From assembly GCA_938011315.1 (NCBI GenBank), contig CALLUG010000035.1, positions 94,360-158,359 on the forward strand: a DNA stretch of 64,000 nucleotides. Reading direction: 5' to 3'. Of the stretch, positions 1 to 10,077 are shown one piece after another. The notes beneath the pieces are model-generated. The model was not told where the DNA came from. It saw only the letters and a list, made by a program, of their open reading frames with translations, and did no database searches. The stretch comes from an uncultured Flavobacteriaceae bacterium. GTDB lineage: Bacteria; Bacteroidota; Bacteroidia; Flavobacteriales; Flavobacteriaceae. Position 1 is the stretch's first letter; each line of letters starts with the position of its first letter. A program made the translations under genes and the position numbers.

Positions 1-1284
1 TATGTCTTTGCACAAGATTTTACTGTTTTTGGAGGCTCACTCTCCGAAACCCATGCCGAAAAAATTTGCAAAATTATGGACCTCGCTCTCAAAGTTGGAG
101 CACCTTTAATAGGCTTAAATGATTCTGGCGGTGCGCGTATTCAAGAAGGGGTACGATCACTCGGAGGCTATGCCGATATTTTTTATAAAAACGTACAAGC
201 CTCTGGTGTAATTCCTCAAATATCTGGAATTATGGGCCCCTGTGCTGGTGGTGCTGTGTACTCTCCTGCTATGACAGATTTTACACTTATGGTAGAAGAT
301 TCGAGTTATATGTTTGTTACAGGACCTAATGTTGTAAAAACAGTAACCAACGAAGAAGTAACTTCTGAAGAACTTGGAGGTGCAAGTACACACGCTACAA
401 AATCTGGAGTCGCACACAAAACTTCTACCAATGATGTTGCCTGCCTAGAAGATATAAAAACATTATTAAGCTACTTACCTCAAAGTAATAAAGAAACAAC
501 AGCACAATTACCTTACACGCTCTCTAACGAAATAAGAGAATCATTATCTAGTATTATTCCAGATAATGCTAATAAACCTTACGATATGCACGAGGTCATC
601 TCGGGGATTATTGACGACAATTCTTTTTATGAAATTCATAAGGATTATGCCGAAAATATTATTGTTGGTTTTGCCCGTCTTGGTGGACGCAGTATTGGTA
701 TTGTTGCTAATCAACCTCTGTTTTTAGCAGGTGTACTCGATGTTAATAGCTCTAAAAAAGCAGCACGCTTTGTTCGTTTTTGCGATTGCTTTAATATTCC
801 GTTATTAGTATTAGAGGATGTTCCTGGATTTTTACCAGGAACAGATCAGGAATGGAATGGCATTATTGTACACGGCGCAAAATTACTATATGCCTTAAGC
901 GAAGCTACTGTACCGCGTATTACTGTAATTACTCGTAAGGCTTATGGAGGTGCCTACGACGTTATGAACTCTAAGCATATTGGTGCTGACTTAAACTATG
1001 CTTGGCCTAGCGCCGAAATTGCTGTTATGGGCGCTAAAGGTGCTGCCGAAATCATTTTTAAACGCGATATCCAATCGGCAGAAAATCCAGAAGAAAAATG
1101 GAAAGAAAAAGAAGCTGAATATGCAGACTTATTTGCAAACCCCTATAGTGCTGCAGAGCGTGGTTTTATAGACGAAGTTATTTTGCCAAAACACACACGT
1201 CGCAAGTTAATTAAAGCCTTTGCATCATTAGAAAAAAAAGAAATGAATCTTCCAAAACGCAAGCATGGAAATATCCCATTGTAA
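1..1284 (+). CDS. Acyl-CoA (propionyl/methylmalonyl-CoA type) carboxylase carboxyltransferase beta subunit, 5' truncated by window edge
   Basis: Frame is open from base 1 ([22 protein letters not shown]...) into the 76..1284 ORF. Carboxyltransferase motifs [38 protein letters not shown] and [11 protein letters not shown]. Confidence 0.93.
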   Translation, partial: YVFAQDFTVFGGSLSETHAEKICKIMDLALKVGAPLIGLNDSGGARIQEGVRSLGGYADIFYKNVQASGVIPQISGIMGPCAGGAVYSPAMTDFTLMVEDSSYMFVTGPNVVKTVTNEEVTSEELGGASTHATKSGVAHKTSTNDVACLEDIKTLLSYLPQSNKETTAQLPYTLSNEIRESLSSIIPDNANKPYDMHEVISGIIDDNSFYEIHKDYAENIIVGFARLGGRSIGIVANQPLFLAGVLDVNSSKKAARFVRFCDCFNIPLLVLEDVPGFLPGTDQEWNGIIVHGAKLLYALSEATVPRITVITRKAYGGAYDVMNSKHIGADLNYAWPSAEIAVMGAKGAAEIIFKRDIQSAENPEEKWKEKEAEYADLFANPYSAAERGFIDEVILPKHTRRKLIKAFASLEKKEMNLPKRKHGNIPL

Positions 1285-1388
1285 TTAAAAAATACTTTTA
1301 GCAACTTACAAAAACCCAACTCTCTATAATCTAAACTTTAAATCATTTTATTATTTATAAACTGCTTTAGCAAAAAAAAATTATATCA

Positions 1389-1883
1389 ATGAAAAAAAAT
1401 ATTCTTAGTTTAGTTTTAATAGTTAGCATGGCAGTTTATTCTCAAGAATTGCCAACCAAACCCGCCAGTGGTTTTGCTTTCCCTTTAGGAACAAAGTTTA
1501 CGATAAAAATGCATCGTGTCGATTCTGTAAATTTTAATTATTCAATAATTAAATTCGATAACTTTAGACATATTATAAACACTAAAGAAACCGATTCGTT
1601 ATTTAATCAAACTAATGATAAAAACGGAACTATTGAATTTTATTTTTGTCTAGGAACACATGGCAAAACAGAAGAAGACAAGCAAAAAAACATGTCAGTT
1701 TTGTTATTAATGAATAATCGAACCAAACACAAATTTCAGTACAATTCTGACATACAAATAGAAGACAATGGTCCTTTTGAAATAAGCTCTAATAAAGGAA
1801 GTTTTTCTGGAATGAAGACAACGCAAATGTGGCCATATATGATACAACAAATAGGTTTAAACGAATTTAAAAGCAGTAATTAA
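1389..1883 (+). CDS. Hypothetical secreted protein
   Basis: 164-aa ORF with N-terminal signal peptide (MKKNILSLVLIVSMAVYSQ); no recognised family. Confidence 0.7.
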   Translation: MKKNILSLVLIVSMAVYSQELPTKPASGFAFPLGTKFTIKMHRVDSVNFNYSIIKFDNFRHIINTKETDSLFNQTNDKNGTIEFYFCLGTHGKTEEDKQKNMSVLLLMNNRTKHKFQYNSDIQIEDNGPFEISSNKGSFSGMKTTQMWPYMIQQIGLNEFKSSN

Positions 1884-1929
1884 TATCTTTCATTTATAAA
1901 AAGAGACACCTATCAATCTCAAAAATATA

Positions 1930-3393
1930 ATGGCGACAACTTCCAAGTCCATACTAATAAAAAATTATATTAATGGTAGTTTTCAAAACCCTACTTCAAA
2001 TCAATGGATAGATAATATTAATCCCTCTAATGGTGAGGTTTATGGACAAATTCCTAACTCTAACAAAATCGATGTAGAACAGGCTTATTTAGCTGCTAAA
2101 TCTTCATTTCCTAAGTGGTCGCAAACCAGCTTAGAGCAACGAAGCAAAATCTTATTAGCTATCGCAGATCTATTAGAAAGCAATTTAGACCTCTTTGCCA
2201 AAGCAGAAAGTAAAGACAATGGAAAACCTCTTGAATTGGCAAAAACCATAGATATTCCGAGAGCAGCGAGCAATTTTCGTTTTTTTGCTAATGCCATTAC
2301 GCAATTTGCAAGCGAAAGTCATGAAAGCGTAGGACACAGCGCTATAAATTATACATTACGACAAGCCATTGGGGTGGTAGGCTGTATCTCACCATGGAAC
2401 CTTCCCCTCTATCTATTCACTTGGAAAATTGCGCCAGCCATAGCTGCAGGAAACTGTGTTGTTGCAAAACCAAGCGAAGTTACACCTATAACAGCTTATT
2501 TATTAGGAAAAATCTGTAACGATGCTGGTTTACCAAAAGGCGTACTTAATATTGTTCACGGTCTAGGCAATACTACAGGGCAAGCCATTATAGAACATCC
2601 CAATATTAAGGCAATTAGCTTTACAGGAGGGACAAAAACAGGAGCACATATCGCTAAAATAGCTGCACCGATGTTTAAAAAATTATCGTTAGAGTTGGGA
2701 GGAAAAAACCCCAATATCATTTTTGCAGACTGCGATTATGAGGCTATGCTAAATAGTACCATTCGTTCCTCCTTTGCCAACCAAGGGCAAATTTGCTTAT
2801 GCGGAAGTCGAATTTTTGTAGAAGCTTCTATTTACAATACATTTAAAAATGATTTTATTGCACGAGTAAAGCAACTTAAGGTTGGACATCCATCAGAAAA
2901 AGACACTAATATCGGCGCACTAGTTTCCAAACCACATTTAAAAAACGTTATGCAGTATATAGATAGTGCAAAGAAAGATCATAACGCAACTATACTCTGT
3001 GGTGGAAAACAAGTTGTTATTAAAAATTACGAAAATGGTTATTATCTAGAACCCACTGTAATAGAAGTTAATACAAACCAATGCAAAATTAATCAAGAAG
3101 AAATATTTGGTCCTGTAGTGAGTATTATGCCTTTTAATAATGAGGACGAAGTCCTACAAATGGCAAATGACACCCCATACGGGCTGTCGGCAACCCTATG
3201 GACTAATAATCTACAACGTACTATGCGATTTACTAACGAATTGCAAGCAGGAATTGTTTGGGTAAATACTTGGCTAATGCGAGATTTACGCACACCGTTT
3301 GGAGGTGTAAAACACTCTGGAGTAGGCAGAGAAGGTGGCTTTGAAGCTTTACGTTTTTTTACAGAAACCAAAAATGTTTGTATAAAATATTAA
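1930..3393 (+). CDS. Aldehyde dehydrogenase, probably 2-aminomuconic/2-hydroxymuconic semialdehyde dehydrogenase
   Basis: ALDH motifs SFTGGTKTG, LELGGKNPNIIF, FANQGQICLCGSR and EEIFGPVVSI. Substrate inferred from adjacent HAAO and ACMSD genes. Confidence 0.88.
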   Translation: MATTSKSILIKNYINGSFQNPTSNQWIDNINPSNGEVYGQIPNSNKIDVEQAYLAAKSSFPKWSQTSLEQRSKILLAIADLLESNLDLFAKAESKDNGKPLELAKTIDIPRAASNFRFFANAITQFASESHESVGHSAINYTLRQAIGVVGCISPWNLPLYLFTWKIAPAIAAGNCVVAKPSEVTPITAYLLGKICNDAGLPKGVLNIVHGLGNTTGQAIIEHPNIKAISFTGGTKTGAHIAKIAAPMFKKLSLELGGKNPNIIFADCDYEAMLNSTIRSSFANQGQICLCGSRIFVEASIYNTFKNDFIARVKQLKVGHPSEKDTNIGALVSKPHLKNVMQYIDSAKKDHNATILCGGKQVVIKNYENGYYLEPTVIEVNTNQCKINQEEIFGPVVSIMPFNNEDEVLQMANDTPYGLSATLWTNNLQRTMRFTNELQAGIVWVNTWLMRDLRTPFGGVKHSGVGREGGFEALRFFTETKNVCIKY

Positions 3394-3438
3394 TTGTCTT
3401 GCACAGCATACTTTGTAAAACGCCAACATGAAAATAAT

Positions 3439-4221
3439 ATGAACTTAAATCTAAATAACAAAACAGCTTTAGTTTGCGGAAGTACACAAGGCATAGGAAA
3501 AGCAACAGCAATAGCTTTAGCCCAAGAGGGCGTAAAAGTAACTTTGATAGCTAGAAATGAAAAAAAATTGAAAGCAGTACTTTCAGAACTTCCCAACCCT
3601 AAAAATCATAATTATATTGTTGCAGATTTTTCAGATCCTAAAAATTTGGGCAAATCTGTATCTAATCATATCGACAAACATCGTGGTTTTCATATTTTAA
3701 TAAATAATACAGGAGGTCCAAAAGCAGGAGCTGTGTTTTTGGCAACATTAGAAGCTTTTGAAAATGCTTTTGTGCAACATCTAAAATGCAACCATATTCT
3801 AGCACAAACAGTAGTTCCATTTATGAAAAATGAGTGTTACGGGCGCATTATTAATATCATATCTACTTCTGTAAAGCAACCCTTAGATGGTTTGGGAGTA
3901 AGCAATACCATACGTGGTGCTGTTGCCAATTGGAGTAAAACTTTAGCCAACGAGCTTGGGCAATTTGGTATCACAGTAAATAATGTATTACCAGGAGCTA
4001 CAGCTACCGAACGCTTATCAGAAATTATTAGAAATAAGTCTGAAAAAACCAACATAAGCCAAGACCAAACAGCTATAGCTATGAAAAATACAATTCCTGC
4101 CAAGCGGTTTGCAAAACCTGAAGAAACTGCAAGTGCCATTACCTTTTTAGCAAGCGAGCGTGCGGCATATATTAACGGCGTTAACCTACCTGTTGATGGC
4201 GGACGAACAAAAAGTTTGTAA
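3439..4221 (+). CDS. SDR family protein with atypical active site, in kynurenine-catabolic cluster
   Basis: Rossmann motif GSTQGIGKA, INNTGG and C-terminal NGVNLPVDGG. ATG at 3439 (MNLNLNNKTALVCGS) preferred over the ORF-track start at 3394. Confidence 0.85.
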   Translation: MNLNLNNKTALVCGSTQGIGKATAIALAQEGVKVTLIARNEKKLKAVLSELPNPKNHNYIVADFSDPKNLGKSVSNHIDKHRGFHILINNTGGPKAGAVFLATLEAFENAFVQHLKCNHILAQTVVPFMKNECYGRIINIISTSVKQPLDGLGVSNTIRGAVANWSKTLANELGQFGITVNNVLPGATATERLSEIIRNKSEKTNISQDQTAIAMKNTIPAKRFAKPEETASAITFLASERAAYINGVNLPVDGGRTKSL

Positions 4222-4288
4222 CTTTATAAACTTTTACGAGCTGAATACTGAAAAGAAATTTATCATAACACCATAACAAATAATAATT

Positions 4289-4825
4289 ATGAGCCATTTA
4301 GTATCCCCCCTAAACTTCAAAGCATGGATTGAGGAAAACAGACACCTTTTAAAACCGCCTGTAGGGAACAAATGTGTTTGGAAAGATGGCGATTTTATTG
4401 TTATGGTGGTAGGAGGTCCTAATAGCAGAAAAGATTATCATTATAACGAAACTCCAGAGTTTTTTTATCAAGTAGAAGGTGATATTGTATTAAAAATTAT
4501 TGATAACGGCGTTCCTAAAGATGTTCATATTAAAGAAGGGGATATTTATTTACTACCACCTAAAGTACCACATTCTCCACAAAGAGGTGCCAATACTGTT
4601 GGGTTAGTAATAGAGTATAAACGCCCAGAAGGTATGAGAGATGCCTTATTGTGGTTTTGCGAAAATTGTGTCACAAAATTATATGAAGAAGATTTTACCG
4701 TAAAAAATATAGAAACCGATATGCCTAAAATATTTGATAACTATTACAACAATATAAGCAAGCGTAGCTGCCCAAATTGTAATGAAGTTATGCAACCTCC
4801 AAAAAAAGTAATACTTAACAATTAG
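4289..4825 (+). CDS. 3-hydroxyanthranilate 3,4-dioxygenase
   Basis: Cupin with KDYHYNETPEFFYQVEGDIVLK, PPKVPHSPQR and C-terminal CPNC / CENC cysteine pairs typical of bacterial HAAO. Confidence 0.92.
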   Translation: MSHLVSPLNFKAWIEENRHLLKPPVGNKCVWKDGDFIVMVVGGPNSRKDYHYNETPEFFYQVEGDIVLKIIDNGVPKDVHIKEGDIYLLPPKVPHSPQRGANTVGLVIEYKRPEGMRDALLWFCENCVTKLYEEDFTVKNIETDMPKIFDNYYNNISKRSCPNCNEVMQPPKKVILNN

Positions 4826-4893
4826 GCTACAAAAGAAATACGCATGTAATACAACAGCAGTCTTAAAACATCTTTACCATAACATCATTATAA

Positions 4894-5979
4894 ATGGCAA
4901 AACGAAAACTTAGAATAAACGGTCACTCACACCTACTACCCTACCCAGAACAAATTCCTGATTTTATGAAAGAAAAAGAAATTTTTTGGGTGGATGACGA
5001 GCGTAAATATATGTTGCAAAAAGGATGGAAACGACCTGTAACTGACTCAAGTTTTTTTCTAGATGAAAAACTAGAATGGATGGAAAAAAATCGTTTAGAT
5101 CACGCTGTGGTGCTAAACCTATCGCAATTATATGGAAACGGGTTGCGCTTAGAACAAATGAAAAAAGCCCTACGATTCCAAAACGATTTTAACGCAAAAG
5201 TACAACACGATTATCCTAAAAAATTTACCTGTGGCTTTGTGGTACATCCTGGCTTTATTCAAGGTGCGTTATGGGAAATTGAACGTTGTGTAAAAGAACT
5301 TCAACTAAAAGTGTTATGCCTACCAACTCATTTTATGGATTCTATCGGGCAATGGCGCTCTGTGTTTGACAAAGAAAACGATCCTATTTTTGAGTTAGCA
5401 AACACCTACAAACTCGCTATAGAAATCCATCCGTATGATGGCGATAAAATGATAAACTTAGAGAATACAGCATGGCGTTTTCATCTTATATGGATGCTAG
5501 CACAATGTGGTGACGCTTATCACTTTTATACCTTAAACGGAATGCAAGAGCGATTTCCAAATATTAGAACCTGTTTTGCCCACGGTGGGCAATTAGCTCA
5601 AATGAATTTAGGGCGACGCATACAAGGCTTTGATGGTAGACCAGATTTGTTTGAAGGGAAACACCATCCAAGAAAAGCTGTTGGACATAAGAATATTTAT
5701 TTTGATACTTTAGTACACGATACAGATTCCTTAAATTTAATGATTGATAGACAGGGTTCCAAACAAGTTATTATGGGCTTAGACGACCCTTACCCCTTAG
5801 GAGAAATGGAGAGTGATGCACAATCTTCTTATCCTGGCAAAATTTTAGATTTAGCCATTGAACGCCAAATTATTAATCAAAAAGAATATGATGAAATTTG
5901 GGAGTGCAATGTGCTACGCTGGTTGTTTGGAGATAATGATGTCGCAAAAGAGGCATTAATTAATACCATATTAAGTTAA
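4894..5979 (+). CDS. Amidohydrolase, 2-amino-3-carboxymuconate-6-semialdehyde decarboxylase (ACMSD) type
   Basis: N-terminal HSHLLP metal-binding motif, TCFAHGGQ, GLDDPYPLGE; adjacent to HAAO. Confidence 0.87.
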   Translation: MAKRKLRINGHSHLLPYPEQIPDFMKEKEIFWVDDERKYMLQKGWKRPVTDSSFFLDEKLEWMEKNRLDHAVVLNLSQLYGNGLRLEQMKKALRFQNDFNAKVQHDYPKKFTCGFVVHPGFIQGALWEIERCVKELQLKVLCLPTHFMDSIGQWRSVFDKENDPIFELANTYKLAIEIHPYDGDKMINLENTAWRFHLIWMLAQCGDAYHFYTLNGMQERFPNIRTCFAHGGQLAQMNLGRRIQGFDGRPDLFEGKHHPRKAVGHKNIYFDTLVHDTDSLNLMIDRQGSKQVIMGLDDPYPLGEMESDAQSSYPGKILDLAIERQIINQKEYDEIWECNVLRWLFGDNDVAKEALINTILS

Positions 5980-6010
5980 CTGTTAGTTTTAAAAACAAGA
6001 CAAAAGTAAT

Positions 6011-6652
6011 ATGCATTTTATACCTCAAAAATTAGATGATTATATTGTAAATCACTCTGAAAACGAACCTGATTTATTACAACAATTAACTAGAGAAACT
6101 TACCAAAAAATATTGCAACCTCGTATGCTTAGCGGCCATTATCAAGGGCGTGTTTTAAGTATGCTTTCAAAATTAATTGAGCCTAAAACCATTCTCGAAA
6201 TTGGCACTTATACAGGTTACTCGGCTTTATGCCTTGCAGAAGGTTTGGCTCCTAACGGAAAATTACATACAATAGATTGTAATGAGGAGTTAGTCGATTT
6301 TCAGCAAAAATATTTCAACAAATCTAAGTATGCCCATAATATAAAACAACATCTAGGAAATGCCTTAGACATTATTCCTACTTTAGACATAACTTTCGAC
6401 CTCGTCTTTATAGATGCAGACAAACCCAATTATGTAAATTATTTTCATTTAATAATTGATAAATTAAACCAAGGAGGGGTTATAATTTCTGATAATGTAC
6501 TCTGGAGTGCTAAAGTTATTGAACAAACGGATATAACAGATATATCTACCAACACATTACTAAAATACAACACATTATTAAAAGAAGATACACGTATAGA
6601 AACTGTGATATTACCTATTCGTGACGGCCTTACAATTAGTAAAAAGCTTTAG
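6011..6652 (+). CDS. O-methyltransferase (class I SAM, catechol-OMT-like family)
   Basis: ILEIGTYTGYSALCLAEGL, DLVFIDADKPNYVNYF, ISDNVLWSAKV. Confidence 0.88.
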   Translation: MHFIPQKLDDYIVNHSENEPDLLQQLTRETYQKILQPRMLSGHYQGRVLSMLSKLIEPKTILEIGTYTGYSALCLAEGLAPNGKLHTIDCNEELVDFQQKYFNKSKYAHNIKQHLGNALDIIPTLDITFDLVFIDADKPNYVNYFHLIIDKLNQGGVIISDNVLWSAKVIEQTDITDISTNTLLKYNTLLKEDTRIETVILPIRDGLTISKKL

Positions 6653-6745
6653 ACAAAACTTATTTAACCACACTATTATACACTATATTTTACCTTAACT
6701 ATTAAGCAGTTGTTACACAACAATTTCTATTTATCTTGAAAACAC

Positions 6746-6753
6746 TAACTTTG
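6746..6753 (+). promoter_or_regulatory. Candidate -7 promoter element of the MerR/B12 regulator gene
   Basis: TAACTTTG matches the Bacteroidota -7 consensus TANNTTTG, 26 nt before the GTG start. No clear TTTG at the expected -33 spacing. Confidence 0.4.
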
Positions 6754-6779
6754 CTGCGACTTAATTAACATTGTATTAA

Positions 6780-7676
6780 GTGGATAGCATAAAAAACAAT
6801 TTTAGTATTAGAGATTTAGAAAATCTCACCGGCATTAAAGCACACACTATTCGTATATGGGAAAAAAGATACGACCTGCTAAAGCCCAATCGTTCTAAAA
6901 CTAATATAAGATATTATAATTCAGAGAGTTTGGTAAAACTCTTAAACATAAAATACCTTAACGAAAACGGCTATAAGATATCTAAAATTGCTTTATTAAA
7001 CAGTGTAGAGCTAACCAATAATGTTAAAACACTAGAATCCAATATTAGAATTGAAAACAAGCCAATCAATACCTTTAAAGTTGCTATGGTAACTTTTGAC
7101 AAAAACTTGTTTAACAGCACTTACGATGAGTTAACAGCAAAAATGCCTTTTAAAGAGATTATGTTTTCAATATTCATTCCGCTATTAAAAGAAATTGGAG
7201 TGTTATGGCAATTGGGAACTATAACCCCAGCCCACGAGCATTATATTTCAACATTTATTAAACAAAAAATATTAATTAATATAGAGCGTATTGAACACAC
7301 TGAAATTATTAAACATAACACCTTTGTATTGTTTCTTCCAGAAAATGAAATTCACGATATCGGACTTCTATATATTTACTATCATTTGCTAAACAAAGGA
7401 TATCATGTTGTCTACTTGGGTGAAAACACTCCTATGGAAAGCTTAAAAGACGTTCTGAAGTTATTTCATAAAATTACATTCATATCTTACTTTACAGTAA
7501 GTCCTAGCGAAAAGCTAATTTGCAAATATCTTGAGAAATTTAATAACTTATTACTAAAAAGCAAGAATACTAAACTTTACCTATTAGGTAGAAAAACAGC
7601 TATTTTAAGCCCTAAAGACTTATCAAAAAACATAACATTATTTAACTCTATAAATCAACTAATGTTAAAAATTTAA
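6780..7676 (+). CDS. MerR-family transcriptional regulator with B12-binding domain (CarH/LitR-like)
   Basis: GTG start. N-terminal MerR HTH (LTGIKAHTIRIWEKRYDLLKP); Wx9EH motif (WQLGTITPAHEH) and ExHxxG motif (EIHDIG) of cobalamin-binding regulators. Confidence 0.87.
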   Translation: MDSIKNNFSIRDLENLTGIKAHTIRIWEKRYDLLKPNRSKTNIRYYNSESLVKLLNIKYLNENGYKISKIALLNSVELTNNVKTLESNIRIENKPINTFKVAMVTFDKNLFNSTYDELTAKMPFKEIMFSIFIPLLKEIGVLWQLGTITPAHEHYISTFIKQKILINIERIEHTEIIKHNTFVLFLPENEIHDIGLLYIYYHLLNKGYHVVYLGENTPMESLKDVLKLFHKITFISYFTVSPSEKLICKYLEKFNNLLLKSKNTKLYLLGRKTAILSPKDLSKNITLFNSINQLMLKI

Positions 7677-7693
7677 AAATTCCACTATTATTT

Positions 7694-7723
7694 TGTTTAA
7701 CTTTTTAGTATTTTTGTTAAACA
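7694..7723. promoter_or_regulatory. Candidate operator/promoter of crtI: perfect inverted repeat with flavobacterial -7-like TATTTTTG
   Basis: TGTTTAAC (7694-7701), 14-nt spacer, GTTAAACA (7716-7723). TATTTTTG at 7709-7716 fits TANNTTTG. Confidence 0.5.
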
Positions 7724-7725
7724 AT

Positions 7726-9189
7726 ATGGATAAAAAAATTTCTATCATAGGCTCTGGTTTTTCATCACTCGCAGCAGCATGCTACTTAGCAAAGCAAAAT
7801 TATCAAGTCACTGTGTTCGAAAAGAATTCAAACATAGGCGGACGAGCAAGACAGCTACATAAAGAAGGTTTTACCTTTGATATTGGCCCTACGTGGTACT
7901 GGATGCCCGATGTATTTGAAAACTTTTTTGCAGACTTTAATAAAATGCCTTCAGACTATTATGAATTAGAAAAGCTAAACCCTGCCTATAGTGTGTATTT
8001 TGGCAAAAACGATTACATTACTATTGAAGATACGCTAGACAAAATATGTAAAGCTTTTGAAACCGAAGAAAAAGGAAGTGCTGTAAAGCTTAAAACATTT
8101 ATAGATAAAGCAAAAAGTAATTATAATATTGCTATTAAGGACTTAGTTTACAAACCAGGCGTTTCGCCTTTGGAATTAATAACTCCTGTAACGATAAAAA
8201 AGATAAATCAATTTTTTAGTAATATACAAAAAGACGTTAGAAAAGAATTTACAAACAAACGCCTTGCTCAAATTTTGGAATTTCCTGTATTATTTTTAGG
8301 TGCAAAACCCAGTAATACGCCTTCTTTTTATAATTTTATGAATTATGCCGATTTTGGTCTTGGCACATTTCATCCTAAAAAAGGGATGTACCAAGTTATA
8401 CTTGCTATCGAAAATTTAGCAAAATCACTTGGAGTAACTATAAAAACTAATGCTCCAATACAAAAAATTGTTACAAAAAATAAAATTGCTCAAGGTGTAA
8501 TTTGCAACGACACCTTATACGAGTCGGACATTGTACTTAGTGGCGCAGATTACCATCATACAGAAACACTTATAGACAAACAGTTAAGACAATACTCTGA
8601 AAATTACTGGAGTAAAAAAACTTTTGCGCCATCGTCACTATTATTTTACGTAGGGTTTAATAAAAAATTAAAGCACGTAAATCACCACACCTTATTTTTT
8701 GATGTCGATTTTGACAGCCATAGTCATGATATTTATGACAACCCAAAATGGCCAAAAAATCCTTTGTTTTATGCAAGTTTTCCTAGTATTACAGATCAAA
8801 ACTCAGCACCTAAAGGCAAAGAAGCTGGTATCTTTTTAATTCCACTAGCACCAGGTATTGAGGACAACGAAACGATTAGGGAACATTATTTTAATAAAAT
8901 AATAAGCAGGTTTGAAACCTTAACGTCACAAACAGTAACTAAGGATATTATATTTAAGTCTTCTTTTTGCATCAACGACTTTATAAAAGATTACAATTCT
9001 TATAAAGGTAATGCTTATGGTATGGCAAATACCTTATTACAAACAGCATTTTTAAGGCCTAAGTTAAAAAGTAAAAAAGTAAAAAACCTTTACTTTACAG
9101 GGCAATTAACAGTTCCTGGACCAGGTGTTCCGCCTGCATTAATTTCAGGAAAATTAGTTTCAGAATTAATCGTAAAGCAACTAAATTGA
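7726..9189 (+). CDS. crtI: Phytoene desaturase
   Basis: FAD-binding GSGFSSLAAACYLAKQNYQVTVFEKN, GGRARQ and C-terminal FTGQLTVPGPGVPPALISGK. ATG at 7726 preferred over TTG at 7693. Confidence 0.93.
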   Translation: MDKKISIIGSGFSSLAAACYLAKQNYQVTVFEKNSNIGGRARQLHKEGFTFDIGPTWYWMPDVFENFFADFNKMPSDYYELEKLNPAYSVYFGKNDYITIEDTLDKICKAFETEEKGSAVKLKTFIDKAKSNYNIAIKDLVYKPGVSPLELITPVTIKKINQFFSNIQKDVRKEFTNKRLAQILEFPVLFLGAKPSNTPSFYNFMNYADFGLGTFHPKKGMYQVILAIENLAKSLGVTIKTNAPIQKIVTKNKIAQGVICNDTLYESDIVLSGADYHHTETLIDKQLRQYSENYWSKKTFAPSSLLFYVGFNKKLKHVNHHTLFFDVDFDSHSHDIYDNPKWPKNPLFYASFPSITDQNSAPKGKEAGIFLIPLAPGIEDNETIREHYFNKIISRFETLTSQTVTKDIIFKSSFCINDFIKDYNSYKGNAYGMANTLLQTAFLRPKLKSKKVKNLYFTGQLTVPGPGVPPALISGKLVSELIVKQLN

Positions 9190-9229
9190 TTGTATATTAC
9201 AGTTTTAAATTAATGAAAATATAAAATAT

Positions 9230-10069
9230 ATGAAGTCTATTTTCGATTCGGTATCTAAAGCATCAAGTAAGGTTGTAACCAAACTATATAGTACCTCATT
9301 TTCTTTGGCTACAAAAATGCTTTCAAAATCTATTCGTCAAGATATTTACAATATCTATGGTTTTGTACGTTTAGCAGATGAAATTGTAGATTCTTTTCAC
9401 GAGTATGATAAAAACATTCTGTTTAAAGATTTTGAAAAAGATTTAGATTATGCTTTAAATCATAACATTAGTTTAAATCCTATTTTAAACGCTTTTCAGC
9501 TCACTTACCATAAGTATAATATTGAAAGTCATTTGGTTAATTCGTTTATGGACAGTATGCGGTTAGATTTGCACAAAACAGATTACTTAACCGAGGCTGA
9601 GTTTAATAATTACATTTACGGTTCGGCAGATGTTGTAGGACTTATGTGTTTAACTGTATTTTTAAAAGGAGATAAACAAAAGTATAATGAACTAAAAGAT
9701 GCTGCTATGGCTTTAGGTTCGGCATTTCAAAAAGTCAATTTTTTAAGAGATTTAAAAGCTGATCACGATCAATTAAACCGTACTTATTTTCCAAATACAG
9801 ATTTAAATAATCTAGACGAGATTTCTAAACAAAATATTATTAATAATATTGAAAATGACTTTGCTAAAGGGCTAAAGGGAATTAAAAAACTGCCTATTGA
9901 AGCTAAATTTGGCGTCTTTATGGCATACCGATATTACAACCAACTTCTTAAAAAACTAAAGCAAACCCCTGCCAATAAAATCAAAAATACACGCATTAGA
10001 GTTGCTAATTATAAAAAAGCTGAACTCTTAACTAGAAGTTATGTAAAGTATCAACTTAATTTAATTTAA
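9230..10069 (+). CDS. crtB: Phytoene synthase (squalene/phytoene synthase family)
   Basis: STSFSLATKML, YGFVRLADEIVDSFH (Asp-rich motif region), GSAFQKVNFLRDLKAD. Confidence 0.93.
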   Translation: MKSIFDSVSKASSKVVTKLYSTSFSLATKMLSKSIRQDIYNIYGFVRLADEIVDSFHEYDKNILFKDFEKDLDYALNHNISLNPILNAFQLTYHKYNIESHLVNSFMDSMRLDLHKTDYLTEAEFNNYIYGSADVVGLMCLTVFLKGDKQKYNELKDAAMALGSAFQKVNFLRDLKADHDQLNRTYFPNTDLNNLDEISKQNIINNIENDFAKGLKGIKKLPIEAKFGVFMAYRYYNQLLKKLKQTPANKIKNTRIRVANYKKAELLTRSYVKYQLNLI

Positions 10070-10077
10070 CCTCTATT

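Noticed and set aside
157-417. 86-aa minus-strand ORF within the carboxylase gene
   Set aside because: Opposite conserved carboxyltransferase motifs; low-complexity Cys/His-rich translation typical of an antisense frame.
3394-3438. Upstream extension of the SDR ORF (MSCTAYFVKRQHENN)
   Set aside because: Non-ATG start directly after the previous stop; the Rossmann fold begins naturally at ATG 3439.
7693-7725. TTG-initiated extension of crtI (MFNFLVFLLNN)
   Set aside because: It overlaps the promoter-like inverted repeat; MDKKISIIGSG at 7726 is the normal N-terminus of this family.
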